NCBI GenBank assembly: GCA_047777345.1
Contig: JBKEEJ010000009.1
Location: 59,527-123,526 of the forward strand
Length of the DNA stretch: 64,000 bases
Direction: 5' to 3'
From: Anaerocolumna sp047777345
GTDB taxonomy: Bacteria; Bacillota; Clostridia; Lachnospirales; Lachnospiraceae
Shown: piece after piece, positions 23,154 to 31,866 of the stretch
Layout: every line of letters starts with the position of its first letter
Position numbering within the stretch: position 1 is the stretch's first letter
Notes under the pieces: generated by a model
The model's database searches: none
Told to the model about the DNA's origin: nothing
The model's input: only the letters and a program-made list of their open reading frames with translations
Program-made: the position numbers and the translations under genes

Positions 23154-25763
23154 TTATCTTCCAGTGGGATAAGCGCTAAACACTTCGCATAAAGTGTCAT
23201 AAATAGCTTTGGCTGTCTCTTCCTGAAAATCTTCGTCTGTCATTAAAGCAAGATCATTTGGATTGGACATAAAACCTAATTCAATTAAAACTGCAGGAAC
23301 CGTATTGGCGCGACATACCGCAAGGCTCTTATCAGCGATATATCTCTTATGGGTACCAAGTTTACTGGTTAAAGAATTTAAGAATATGGTGGCAAGTGTT
23401 TTACTGTTCAAACCGGATTTCGTTTTAGCTTTGTTGGAACCGGTATAGTAAACTTCAGTACCGTATGGTGAAGAACTGTTGTTGGCGTTCATATGAAGAC
23501 TAACAAACAAATCCGCACCCACCTTTTCAGCAAAGGCAGCCCTTTCATATAAATCAACTTTTGTATCATTATATCTTGAGTAATATGCTTTAATTTCGGA
23601 ATCTTCTGCATTGAAATACTTTTGAGTCCGTTCATACATAATCTTAAAGTTAATATCTTTTTCGTTAATTGTAACCCCATTTAATTTCCGTATGGCACCA
23701 GGGTCCGTACCACCGTGACCAGCATCCAGTACAACAATATTTTTATAAATATCTCTTGGATTGCCAAGAACTACGCCAATACTTCCGTTAAGGTCATACA
23801 ATTTATAACCCTGTAGTTTTGTAGTGGTTATGGTAATTACCGTTTTCGAACTTTTATAACTTACGGACACATCTTTTACAACACTGTTGGTGGAGCTAAT
23901 CGGATTGCTCTTATAAAAATCAACGTAATTACCGGGTATTTTTATAAGAATCTGATTTTTATAATAATGGTCCTCATGGGTTATTTCTGAATAAAAAATA
24001 TCATCAGGGATTTTAATATTTAAGGAATATTTCTTTTTCCCTGTCCCGTTGTCAAATGTAACGAGATAAGTATTACCCGTTGCCGAAACCGTATAGGACG
24101 AAGACGAGGTTCTTTCCAGCAGAATTTTAACAGAACCATCTCCCTGACTGATGCCCTGTACGGACTGAAGATAATCCAAAGCCGTGTACAGATAGTTATC
24201 TCCTACTCCGTTAATTGTATTTGGAATATCTAAGGTCAGATAATTTTCGTCTTCCGTCAGATTTACATTAAGTGGTTTTACGCCGGTAATTTTAACATAT
24301 TCTTTTCCGGATGAAATACCTGCCTCTATTTTGGTTATGTAATTTGGATATAAGGTTACATATAAGGTGCATTTATCATTGGACAAGGCTAAATCGTAAC
24401 CCGTATTTGCATTGGATAAAATAAATATTATATCTGTGGATAAATCACTATAATTGGTAACAGCCGAAACAGATCTTATTAAATTGCCGGTTACATTAAA
24501 TGTGTCAGTGTATGTGTACGAATTATTAATATGTAGTTTTAATACCTGATCTTCTGCCGACAATACTGATTTACTGAAAGGCTGTGAGGCATTTATGGAA
24601 TATACTTCATAATTGCTTGAGCTGTCTGAAATTTTCTGAACAGAACTTATTTCAGCTGCCTGAGCAACATCAGATGACACTTGTGTTGCGCCGCTTAAAC
24701 TGCTTATTTTGTTAATTTCTTCTTTTAATCCTGTGGTGGCAGTCCAATTTAAGACAACAGAATCAGGCATAGGATCACCGCTTAATTCGGGGCCATCCGC
24801 CTCATCCGGATTGCTTTCTGTATCTGGTTTTCGTGAAGTAATAACAGAAGTTTTTGTTGAGGAATCCCATCTGTAATCATATCCTAAGTAAGATGCAACA
24901 AAGCTTCCTGGTACCATGACATAGGATTTTTTCGTAGCCTTGTTATATACCAAAAGCGGTGCGGTATCCATTGTACGGGATCTTCCGTTTACGATTGCCG
25001 TTTTACTGCCTAAAGTAAGTTTTACTGTAGTATCATTTAATTTAAAGGTAACGGTTTTGGCACTGCTGTTATATTTGTAACCTGCCCCGATCGATGATTT
25101 GGCAAATACTTTCCATGCCTGCAGCATTGCCGTATTGTCGATAATAATACTGGGCATGCCTCCCAGATTGACGGATTTTCCGTCAATGGTAACTTTTCCC
25201 TGGGTACCGATATAATTGACATCTTTATTATTATAGCGCAGCTGTAATCCCGATGTTATAGAACCCGTTGAAGTTGAACTGTTCCATTCATACTTATAGC
25301 CAAAAGTTTCTGCTACGAACCGAACCGGTACCAAAAACTTCGAAACTTTTTTATCTTTATATTTAACTTTCATAGGTGCCAGTGAAAGTGTAACTGTTTT
25401 TCCGTTTAGTTTGGCTTTTTTACTTCCGGCGGTTAAAGTTAAGGAAGTTCCGTTTTTGGATAAAGTCAGTACGCCTTTGGCCTCATTATATTTATAGGAC
25501 AGCTTGATAGGCGATTTAACAAATACATTCATAAAAGGTGCCAAAGAGGTACCGTCAATAAGAATTCCGGGTGTATTGCCCATATTTATAGCTTTACCGT
25601 TATAGGTATACTTTGCCTGTTTGCCTGTATAGGTCACATTTTTCTTTGTAGTATAGTAATACAAATTCAGTTTACTTGCCGCTAAAGCATCAGTAACCGG
25701 CATGCACACCAGTATTACAGCTATAATTAGCAGGCATTTTATAATATTGCATTTCTTAAACAT
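23154..25763 (-). CDS. Secreted N-acetylmuramoyl-L-alanine amidase (Amidase_3) with stalk domains
   Basis: This 869-residue exported zinc amidase removes stem peptides from peptidoglycan. A signal peptide is present (residues 1-29, IIAVILVCMPVTDALAAS). Two copper-amine-oxidase-N-like stalk modules follow (about 30-315), each with LVPVRFVAETFGYKYEWNS or MVPGSFVASYLGYDYRWDS. A linker and an AMIN-like beta-rich region span about 330-665. The catalytic domain occupies about 670-865, with the zinc ligands H in VLDAGHGGTDPG (about 681) and E in NEKDINF (about 699), H in FVSLHMNAN (about 757) and the catalytic E in LIELGFMSN (about 827). Its partner gene, a GHL10 glycan hydrolase, follows at 44 bases. 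Confidence 0.93.
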   Translation of the reverse strand: MFKKCNIIKCLLIIAVILVCMPVTDALAASKLNLYYYTTKKNVTYTGKQAKYTYNGKAINMGNTPGILIDGTSLAPFMNVFVKSPIKLSYKYNEAKGVLTLSKNGTSLTLTAGSKKAKLNGKTVTLSLAPMKVKYKDKKVSKFLVPVRFVAETFGYKYEWNSSTSTGSITSGLQLRYNNKDVNYIGTQGKVTIDGKSVNLGGMPSIIIDNTAMLQAWKVFAKSSIGAGYKYNSSAKTVTFKLNDTTVKLTLGSKTAIVNGRSRTMDTAPLLVYNKATKKSYVMVPGSFVASYLGYDYRWDSSTKTSVITSRKPDTESNPDEADGPELSGDPMPDSVVLNWTATTGLKEEINKISSLSGATQVSSDVAQAAEISSVQKISDSSSNYEVYSINASQPFSKSVLSAEDQVLKLHINNSYTYTDTFNVTGNLIRSVSAVTNYSDLSTDIIFILSNANTGYDLALSNDKCTLYVTLYPNYITKIEAGISSGKEYVKITGVKPLNVNLTEDENYLTLDIPNTINGVGDNYLYTALDYLQSVQGISQGDGSVKILLERTSSSSYTVSATGNTYLVTFDNGTGKKKYSLNIKIPDDIFYSEITHEDHYYKNQILIKIPGNYVDFYKSNPISSTNSVVKDVSVSYKSSKTVITITTTKLQGYKLYDLNGSIGVVLGNPRDIYKNIVVLDAGHGGTDPGAIRKLNGVTINEKDINFKIMYERTQKYFNAEDSEIKAYYSRYNDTKVDLYERAAFAEKVGADLFVSLHMNANNSSSPYGTEVYYTGSNKAKTKSGLNSKTLATIFLNSLTSKLGTHKRYIADKSLAVCRANTVPAVLIELGFMSNPNDLALMTDEDFQEETAKAIYDTLCEVFSAYPTGR

Positions 25764-26265
25764 AAATAATCATCCTCTTCTAGTTTGTCATAACTTGTAT
25801 CGTATAAACCCTTTTATTGGTATGCCAGCTAAAAGCATGCCTTGGATATATAAGAACTACCAGCAATATCCTATCTTATGTATATTCCTGATAGAAACGG
25901 TAATTATCCCGCTAAATATAGATTACCTCAAGCAAAATATAATCTATAAAGCATCATAGTATCTGCTGAATAAATTATATAATTCCTATAATATTACTAT
26001 TATTACATTAATATACACCATTTTTCAATAAAAAATGATGTTATGATGATTCCTTTATCAGTTTTTTCTTTTGTACAATTCTGTCAACTTTGTTACCTAT
26101 GAATATTTCTTTTTTTCATTACACCTCCTTAGAGTAAAACAAATATTTCCACATTTATTCCTGTTTTTTTGTCCTTTTACACCTACATCTAAAATCATAA
26201 TGTTAAAAAGTGTTAAAATTATGTCATTTTATTGTTATTTTTCAAATATATAGTCATTTTTATTA
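25764..26265. other. Divergent intergenic region between amidase and recombinase genes
   Basis: This is a 550-base gene-free region carrying the promoters of two divergent genes. I looked for c-di-GMP, c-di-AMP and other known riboswitch cores on the amidase side and found none that fit. The recombinase side contains a palindrome, listed separately. Confidence 0.4.
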
Positions 26266-26289
26266 AATTATGTTATAATTAACATAATT
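26266..26289. promoter_or_regulatory. Perfect palindrome overlapping the recombinase -10 region
   Basis: AATTATGTTA and TAACATAATT are perfect inverted repeats separated by TAAT. The centre includes a TATAAT hexamer (26274-26279) about 35 bases before the recombinase start, so a dimeric repressor bound here would block the promoter. No -35 match is good. The operator function is inferred. Confidence 0.4.
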
Positions 26290-26315
26290 ATGAAGCCAGG
26301 GAAAGGAGTTTCGTG

Positions 26316-27365
26316 ATGGCTGAAAACAATTATCATGAACAGAAAAATATCGAGAACACACAAAAGCTACGGCATATTATTTCGGAACTGCCCCGTTTTT
26401 GCGGCGATTTTTTCAGAGGAATTGAGCCAACTACTTCTTCCTTGACCAGAATTGCCTATGCATATGATTTAAGAGTATTTTTTCAGTTTATGTGTCAGAA
26501 CAATCCCTTGTTTCGGGATACTCCTATGAGGGATTTAAAAGTAGAAGTATTGGATCAGATCAAACCCATCGACATCGAAGAATATTTGGATTACCTGTCT
26601 TACTACAAAAAGGATGAGCAGGAATACATTAACCGGGAAACCGGAAAGAAGAGAAAATTAATATCTCTCAGAAGTTTTTACAACTATTATTATAAGAGAG
26701 AAATGATTAAATATAATCCGGCAGCCTTGGTGGACATTCCAAAACTTCATGAAAAAGAAATTGTCCGCCTTGATGTTGACGAAGTGGCTAGAATGTTAGA
26801 TGAAGTAGAATCCGGTGAAAACATGACAAAAACCCAGTTAAAATATCATGAAAAAACCAAAGTAAGGGATCTTGCTATTATTACCCTCCTCTTAGGTACC
26901 GGTATCCGTGTCAGTGAATGTGTGGGACTGGATATCAGTGATGTGGATTTTAATAATGATGGTATTAAAATCAGACGAAAAGGTGGTTCCGAATCAATCA
27001 TTTATTTTGGAGATGAAGTTCGGGATGCCTTAGAGAATTATCTTATGGAACGGGAAACTATTATTCCGGTAGCAGGTCATGAAGATGCCTTATTTTTATC
27101 CATTCAGAAAAAGCGTATCAGCGTAAAAGCAGTAGAAAACCTGGTAAAAAAATATGCCGGCTTAGTAACCAAACTGAAAAAAATCACCCCTCACAAATTA
27201 AGAAGTACATACGGAACCAGTCTTTACCGGGAAACCGGCGATATATATCTGGTAGCCGATGTCCTTGGCCATAAGGATGTAAACACTACGAAAAAACACT
27301 ATGCCGCTATAGAAGATTCCAGGCGAAGAAGTGCCGCCAATAAGGTGAAATTAAGAGAAAAATAA
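26316..27365 (+). CDS. Tyrosine recombinase (XerC/D-like integrase)
   Basis: This 349-residue tyrosine recombinase has an N-terminal SAM-like DNA-binding domain (about 30-150, including SLTRIAYAYDLRVFFQFM) and a catalytic domain (about 165-345). The active-site set is visible: R in GTGIRVSECVGLD (about 198), K in RRKGGSESIIYF, HKLR (about 292-295), H in VLGHKDVNTTKKHY (about 319) and Y328. The length and the absence of nearby phage genes suggest a housekeeping XerC/D-like protein and not a prophage integrase. The start is the ATG at 26316, with AAAGGAG nine bases upstream. A palindrome covers its promoter, and a good terminator follows. Confidence 0.9.
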   Translation: MAENNYHEQKNIENTQKLRHIISELPRFCGDFFRGIEPTTSSLTRIAYAYDLRVFFQFMCQNNPLFRDTPMRDLKVEVLDQIKPIDIEEYLDYLSYYKKDEQEYINRETGKKRKLISLRSFYNYYYKREMIKYNPAALVDIPKLHEKEIVRLDVDEVARMLDEVESGENMTKTQLKYHEKTKVRDLAIITLLLGTGIRVSECVGLDISDVDFNNDGIKIRRKGGSESIIYFGDEVRDALENYLMERETIIPVAGHEDALFLSIQKKRISVKAVENLVKKYAGLVTKLKKITPHKLRSTYGTSLYRETGDIYLVADVLGHKDVNTTKKHYAAIEDSRRRSAANKVKLREK

Positions 27366-27428
27366 AACATTCCAAACCGAATAACCGAAAATAATTTTAT
27401 AGCCTTGGCGTCTCAAAAATAATATTTT

Positions 27429-27482
27429 AAAAGTGGTAGCTCAATATCGAATATTCAAATTTGAGGTACCACTTTTTATATT
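27429..27482 (+). terminator. Terminator after the recombinase gene
   Basis: AAAAGTGGTA at 27429-27438 pairs with TACCACTTTT at 27467-27476, with an inner pairing GCTCAA/TTTGAG. T-rich sequence follows, and A-rich sequence precedes the stem. It may act on both strands, also closing the convergent CLC gene. Confidence 0.75.
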
Positions 27483-27507
27483 ATAAATGATATTTAAAGT
27501 TTAATCA

Positions 27508-28737
27508 TCAGTTTTTAGAATATATCACCTGATATCTTCTGTGCAGAATAAATTGACTTATTTCCATTGAAAATATAAGCAATTGCTGAAACCACAAAAA
27601 AATACGGTAGATAGTCATATCCAAACACATCCCCCCCCCTATAAAAATAGGAGCAAGAAATGTATTTGTTGCACTGCCAAATACAGCAACATAACCAAGA
27701 GCTGCTCCAATGTCAGTTGGCAATCCAAGAATTGGTGAGATGATAACTCCCAGGCTTGCACCTATGGAAAAAAGTGGTGTTACTTCACCACCCTGAAAAC
27801 CAGCACTCAAAGTTAAAATTGTAAGTAAAAATTTAAGTACCCAATCGTACCCGTATATTTTTTCATTATAAAAGGATGCTTCTATCAAATTAGTTCCTAA
27901 ACCGGCATATCTACCTTTGTGCAAAACCAGGATAAGGAAACTTAGTATAAAGCCCATAATCAATATTCTTAAAATTGGACCATTAATAAGTTTACTAAAA
28001 AACTTTTTGGAAAAATTCAAAATATAAGCAAACAGACTGCCAATTATTCCAAAAAGAATACCCAATAAAGCAATTTTTAGAATAAGATATATATTAACTT
28101 TCAATGTATAATTTAAATTCACGCTAAATTTTTCAAGACCTAAAGCGTGTGATGTATAACTTGCAACAAAAGACGCTATGATACAGGGAATTAGGGCATA
28201 ATATTCAATGAAACCTGCGACAAAAATTTCCATAGCAAAGAAAATAGCAGCTATAGGTGTCTGAAATAGTCCGGCAAATCCTGCTGACATACCCGTTATA
28301 AGAAAAATTTTTGAACTGTTTTTAATTTTTAATCGTTTTCCTAACGAATGTGCAATAGTTCCACCTATTTGGACAGCTACACCTTCACGTCCCGCACTAC
28401 CGCCAAATAGATGCGTTAACCATGTACTGACCATAATCAACGGTACTAATCTCATTGGTATAGTGTCTTCATCTTTAAATCGGACTGAAAAAATAAGGGA
28501 CATTCCTTTTATGGTGTTCTTGCCTATTTTTAAATTAGTGTATATTATCAGCATACCTGCTAAAGGAAGGAATGGTAATAAACAAAAAACATAATTACTC
28601 CTAAAGTTAGTTATTTCTAATAAAACTTTACCAAAAAGAGTGTCAATTGTACCAACTATAATTCCTATAATGACAGCTAGAAACCCCAGTAAGATTAGGT
28701 CTTTATAACTATTTAATGTTTTTTTCACGCTTAACAT
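27508..28737 (-). CDS. CLC-type fluoride/proton antiporter (CLC-F, EriC-F)
   Basis: This 409-residue CLC-family membrane protein has about ten or more helices. The signature GGSAGREGVAVQIGG (about 105-120) is the form found in the fluoride-specific CLC-F branch. The selectivity region reads GLGTNLIEAS in place of the GxGIP of chloride CLCs. FQGGEVTPLFSIGASLG (about 320-336) is the third conserved block. It exports fluoride in exchange for protons. The identity is strongly supported by the fluoride riboswitch directly upstream. I chose ATG 28737, which puts AAAGGA nine bases upstream; ATGs at 28746 and 28755 are possible but badly spaced. The gene has its own promoter (28859-28887) and is monocistronic. 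Confidence 0.93.
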   Translation of the reverse strand: MLSVKKTLNSYKDLILLGFLAVIIGIIVGTIDTLFGKVLLEITNFRSNYVFCLLPFLPLAGMLIIYTNLKIGKNTIKGMSLIFSVRFKDEDTIPMRLVPLIMVSTWLTHLFGGSAGREGVAVQIGGTIAHSLGKRLKIKNSSKIFLITGMSAGFAGLFQTPIAAIFFAMEIFVAGFIEYYALIPCIIASFVASYTSHALGLEKFSVNLNYTLKVNIYLILKIALLGILFGIIGSLFAYILNFSKKFFSKLINGPILRILIMGFILSFLILVLHKGRYAGLGTNLIEASFYNEKIYGYDWVLKFLLTILTLSAGFQGGEVTPLFSIGASLGVIISPILGLPTDIGAALGYVAVFGSATNTFLAPIFIGGGMCLDMTIYRIFLWFQQLLIFSMEISQFILHRRYQVIYSKN

Positions 28738-28763
28738 ACTTGTCATTCCTTTCATTTATAAAT

Positions 28764-28852
28764 AAAAAAAGCTAATAACTCTGTAGTTATATACAGAAGT
28801 CATTAGCTTTAATAGCAGTTTTGGTTTAAACCATGGGAGAACTTCATTCCCT
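28764..28852 (-). ncRNA. Fluoride riboswitch (crcB motif) with transcription terminator
   Basis: On the minus strand the leader reads GGGAATGAAGTTCTCCC (28851-28835), then the AACC-containing segment, and ends with GCTAATGACTTCT (28807-28795). These are the conserved parts of the crcB fluoride aptamer. The last segment is also the 5' arm of a strong terminator whose 3' arm lies at 28771-28786, followed by seven T. Fluoride binding is expected to keep the terminator open and allow expression of the fluoride exporter 27 bases downstream. Confidence 0.92.
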
Positions 28853-28858
28853 TTTGTG

Positions 28859-28887
28859 ATTATACCAAACAATAAAGTCAAAATCAA
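28859..28887 (-). promoter_or_regulatory. Sigma-A promoter of the fluoride riboswitch transcript
   Basis: On the minus strand TTGATT (28887-28882) and TATAAT (28864-28859) are separated by exactly 17 bases. The predicted start falls at about 28852, immediately before the aptamer. Confidence 0.75.
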
Positions 28888-28899
28888 TGATAAATAATT

Positions 28900-29535
28900 T
28901 CAGCCAACCCTTAATCTTTTTGACAGATTCAAGTAGCTGATTCCTGAAAAAAGCAGTATCAGGCCCACAACTGCCAGATAAATCTTTTCCTGATAGCTCC
29001 CAATTGTCATTGAAAAAGGGTAAAAGTTTCCAAGCAGCTTCTTTCCGCTACCCACAGCTATAATATAATACATTAAAGGCAGTAAATATCCTACAGCAAT
29101 CTGATTAAATAAAACGAACGCGCAAAAGCCCATTTCGCCAAAAAAGAATGCTTCTGCCAGTGTCCCCAGATAATATTTAAAAACCGGAAAAGAACAATTG
29201 TTATACCGCAGCATGACAATATACAGGCCCGTCATAATCATCAGGCAGAGCAAATTCTCGATAATTCTCATTATTATAACCTTGGTGTATGAAATATATT
29301 TTGTCTCAACCAGTTCTTTTATTTCATCATTTTGTTCCGGAAGGCAAACCGGAGTCAGCATGATAATTCCCAGTAAAGCGACAAACATTTCGAGCACTCT
29401 TGCGGTTTTTGAAGGGTTCAGATTTTCTGTTCCCATAAACATAGGTGAAATTCCCGCTAATACCAGACAGAGTAATATGTGAGGGAAGGCAAAATGTTTA
29501 AGATTTACTTTTAATATTTGAAATTTTTCTTCCAT
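28900..29535 (-). CDS. ABC exporter membrane subunit (small)
   Basis: This hydrophobic protein of about 211 residues has six predicted helices (for example about 15-35, 50-70, 95-120, 130-155, 160-180 and 185-205) and no ATP-binding motif. It overlaps the end of the larger permease gene upstream and is the third gene after the ATPase. It is therefore probably a second, ABC-2-like membrane component or accessory protein of the same exporter. I placed the start at ATG 29535; the frame also has a TTG at 29544. I do not recognise a specific family. It ends just before the fluoride riboswitch promoter. Confidence 0.65.
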   Translation of the reverse strand: MEEKFQILKVNLKHFAFPHILLCLVLAGISPMFMGTENLNPSKTARVLEMFVALLGIIMLTPVCLPEQNDEIKELVETKYISYTKVIIMRIIENLLCLMIMTGLYIVMLRYNNCSFPVFKYYLGTLAEAFFFGEMGFCAFVLFNQIAVGYLLPLMYYIIAVGSGKKLLGNFYPFSMTIGSYQEKIYLAVVGLILLFSGISYLNLSKRLRVG

Positions 29536-30724
29536 AGAACCCAAGCTTCCCCTTTCTTTTTAAATCATATACCCAAACCGTTGCCACAGCCAGAAGAATT
29601 GCCAGCATCGCATAACTTAACCTGTTTATCAGCAAAATACCTAAATTATCATGAAACAGCTGATAATTACCTAAAGAGTTATGTCTTGGGATAAGATTCC
29701 AACCATAATCTCCATTAATATCGACAGCGCCCATAAACAAACTTGTAAACCACCATATGGCCATAACAACAATGGCAATGGCTGTCTCTGTTAATTCAGT
29801 AAGCAATATTCCCACCGAAGCTGATATCATTACTGATGGCAGCAACCAAAAGCAGGAATAGTTAAAAAATGCAAAGATATCTACTTTAACGCCTTGACTG
29901 CTTCCGATATAAATACACTCAAGAGTTGCATAGGCGGCTATAAGTAAAACCGGAAGCATTAGCATCACTACTATGTACAAATACCTGCTCAATACGATAT
30001 TGATAGAACTGGCGCTTTTCGAGTAAATAGTCTGACTGGTTCCTGCTCTTTTGTCGCGCAGGGTTCTTACCACTGCCAAAAACACGGGAAGAATGGCAAG
30101 TATTATACCCATGTAATCACAAAAGAGTCTTGCATATGCACCCGTCAAATGATCCTTTTGCATAATTTCATTATATTCCTGCAAAGCATCCTCGTAGGTC
30201 ATAGAGACATAAGCATTGTGCCTGATATTGGCTTCACTGTATTTTGAACCGCCTCCTAGCAGCTTGTCAGCCTGTTTCATCAGTTTCATGAACCTTTCAT
30301 ATTTCATGTCATCTGCCACCGTCAGATTAAGCTTATCCAAAGTTGCCTGCGAATCAGCAGAATATTTATCCAGAGCAGCCTTTAGTTCTTCTTTTTCAAG
30401 TCCTATGATTTTAAGTATGATGTCAAAAATTTTTGACTGTTTCTCTTCATTTAGGGTAATTTCTTTATAAAATCCTGTGGGATAGGTTACGTAACTGTTT
30501 GTGACATATTCATTTATCATGGATTGCAAAGTGCTTTCCATAATAACCCTTTCATCTTTGCTGTATGTCATGCCGTAGTCTTGCTGATTGGGTTCGGGTT
30601 TTTTAATCATCTGAATATCACCAAACTGAGTCATGTAGAAAAACAGAAGGCAGGCCAAAATGATATAATAAGTGCTGCATTTTAAAGTTTGCTTGCACTC
30701 TTTCAGAAAAAGCACGCCAAACAT
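29498..30724 (-). CDS. ABC-2-type exporter permease
   Basis: This 408-residue protein has one N-terminal helix (about 12-30), a long extracytoplasmic region (about 35-190) and five to six C-terminal helices (about 200-395). It includes VVRTLRDKRAGTSQTIYSKSAS, a cytoplasmic loop typical of ABC-2 permeases. Its start codon overlaps the stop of the ATP-binding gene (TAATG), showing translational coupling. The long external domain recalls exporters of peptides or cell-envelope substrates. The substrate is unknown. Nearby two-component genes suggest envelope-stress or antimicrobial-triggered expression, but a terminator lies between them. Confidence 0.82.
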   Translation of the reverse strand: MFGVLFLKECKQTLKCSTYYIILACLLFFYMTQFGDIQMIKKPEPNQQDYGMTYSKDERVIMESTLQSMINEYVTNSYVTYPTGFYKEITLNEEKQSKIFDIILKIIGLEKEELKAALDKYSADSQATLDKLNLTVADDMKYERFMKLMKQADKLLGGGSKYSEANIRHNAYVSMTYEDALQEYNEIMQKDHLTGAYARLFCDYMGIILAILPVFLAVVRTLRDKRAGTSQTIYSKSASSINIVLSRYLYIVVMLMLPVLLIAAYATLECIYIGSSQGVKVDIFAFFNYSCFWLLPSVMISASVGILLTELTETAIAIVVMAIWWFTSLFMGAVDINGDYGWNLIPRHNSLGNYQLFHDNLGILLINRLSYAMLAILLAVATVWVYDLKRKGKLGFYGRKISNIKSKS

Positions 30725-31602
30725 TATTTTTCACCTCTCTTGTTCTGCACAAGATAGATATAGGCATCCTCCACATTAGGATTGCATAAAGATACCCCTT
30801 CAAATGGAGCCTTGTCCGAGATAAATCTTAAGTTTACATGATTTCCTGCCGAAATCATACCTGTTACCTGGTATTTTGCCTTGAATTTTGGCAAATCCGT
30901 TTTTCCTATCTGAGCACAGTATATTTTACCTTTTGCCATGTCGAGCAGTTCTTCAACACTTCCATTAAAAATAATTCTTCCCTCTTCAAGAAGGGCTATT
31001 TTCTCACAGCTTGCTTCAATGTCAGCCGTTATGTGGGTTGATAATATGACTATTCTGTCTCCGGCGATTTCAGCAAGCAGATTGCGGAAACGTACTCTTT
31101 CTTCCGCATCCAGACCCGCGGTCGGTTCATCAACTATCAATACTTTTGGGTCATGAAGTATGGCCTGTGCTATACCAAGGCGTCTTTTCATACCACCGGA
31201 CAAAGCTTTGACTTTCACTTTTTTCATGTTAAGAAGATTGACTTTGTCAAGCAGAATCGGTATTTTCTCCTGACGCTCCGTTTTGCTGAGTCCGGATAAT
31301 AAACCAAGATAATCCAACGCTTCATAAACGGTCATATTGCCATACATGGAAAACTCCTGTGGAAGATAACCGGTTATCTTTCTTACCTGTGCTTCCTTTG
31401 TTATGGGAATGCCGCAAACCGTAATCTCTCCATCCGCTGCCGGCAGAAGGGTCGCCAATACTTTCATCAGCGTGGTTTTTCCTGCTCCGTTGCTGCCAAG
31501 CAGGCCAAACATACCTGTTCCTATGTTCAGATTTACATTTTTAAGTACCTGTTTTTTACCATAGTACTGGTTTAAATTTGAAATAACTATTTCGTCAGTC
31601 AT
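30724..31602 (-). CDS. ABC transporter ATP-binding protein
   Basis: This 292-residue ATPase has Walker A GSNGAGKTTL (about 36-45), the Q-loop PQEFSMYG (about 82), the signature LSGGMKRRLGIAQAI (about 132-146), Walker B VLIVDEPTAGLD (about 152-163) and H-loop STHITADIE (about 188). The C-terminal 70 residues are an accessory region. It energises the two membrane proteins encoded downstream. The start is ATG 31602, with GGAGG seven bases upstream; the TTG at 31608 is less well placed. Confidence 0.93.
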   Translation of the reverse strand: MTDEIVISNLNQYYGKKQVLKNVNLNIGTGMFGLLGSNGAGKTTLMKVLATLLPAADGEITVCGIPITKEAQVRKITGYLPQEFSMYGNMTVYEALDYLGLLSGLSKTERQEKIPILLDKVNLLNMKKVKVKALSGGMKRRLGIAQAILHDPKVLIVDEPTAGLDAEERVRFRNLLAEIAGDRIVILSTHITADIEASCEKIALLEEGRIIFNGSVEELLDMAKGKIYCAQIGKTDLPKFKAKYQVTGMISAGNHVNLRFISDKAPFEGVSLCNPNVEDAYIYLVQNKRGEK

Positions 31603-31830
31603 GCTCAATCCTCCTAATTGATTCGTCTGTTTTAAAATTGGGCTTTCTGCCCTGACAAATTCTTCTGAACAAAGGATACTCCGTAAAAATCTATTTTTTA
31701 TCCACTTTTCAAAATTAACTTTATGAATCTGTCATTTATAAACCTGCTTTGTACGGATTTTTTATTTGTCAACCAGAGATGATTTTGATAGTAAATGGAA
31801 ATACTTATAAGATTAAACCTCATAAAATTT

Positions 31831-31866
31831 ACAAAAAAATAAGGAGAAACAAAGAAATTCTCCCTA
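31831..31866 (-). terminator. Terminator at the end of the sensor kinase gene
   Basis: On the minus strand AGGGAGAA (31865-31858) pairs with TTCTCCTT (31848-31841) and is followed by ATTTTTTT. It overlaps the stop codon of the kinase gene and separates it from the ABC operon. Confidence 0.75.

Noticed and set aside
25764..25960. Possible c-di-GMP or c-di-AMP riboswitch upstream of the amidase gene
   Set aside because: An AGCGGG...TTACCG-like segment is present, but the other conserved parts of those aptamers are missing.
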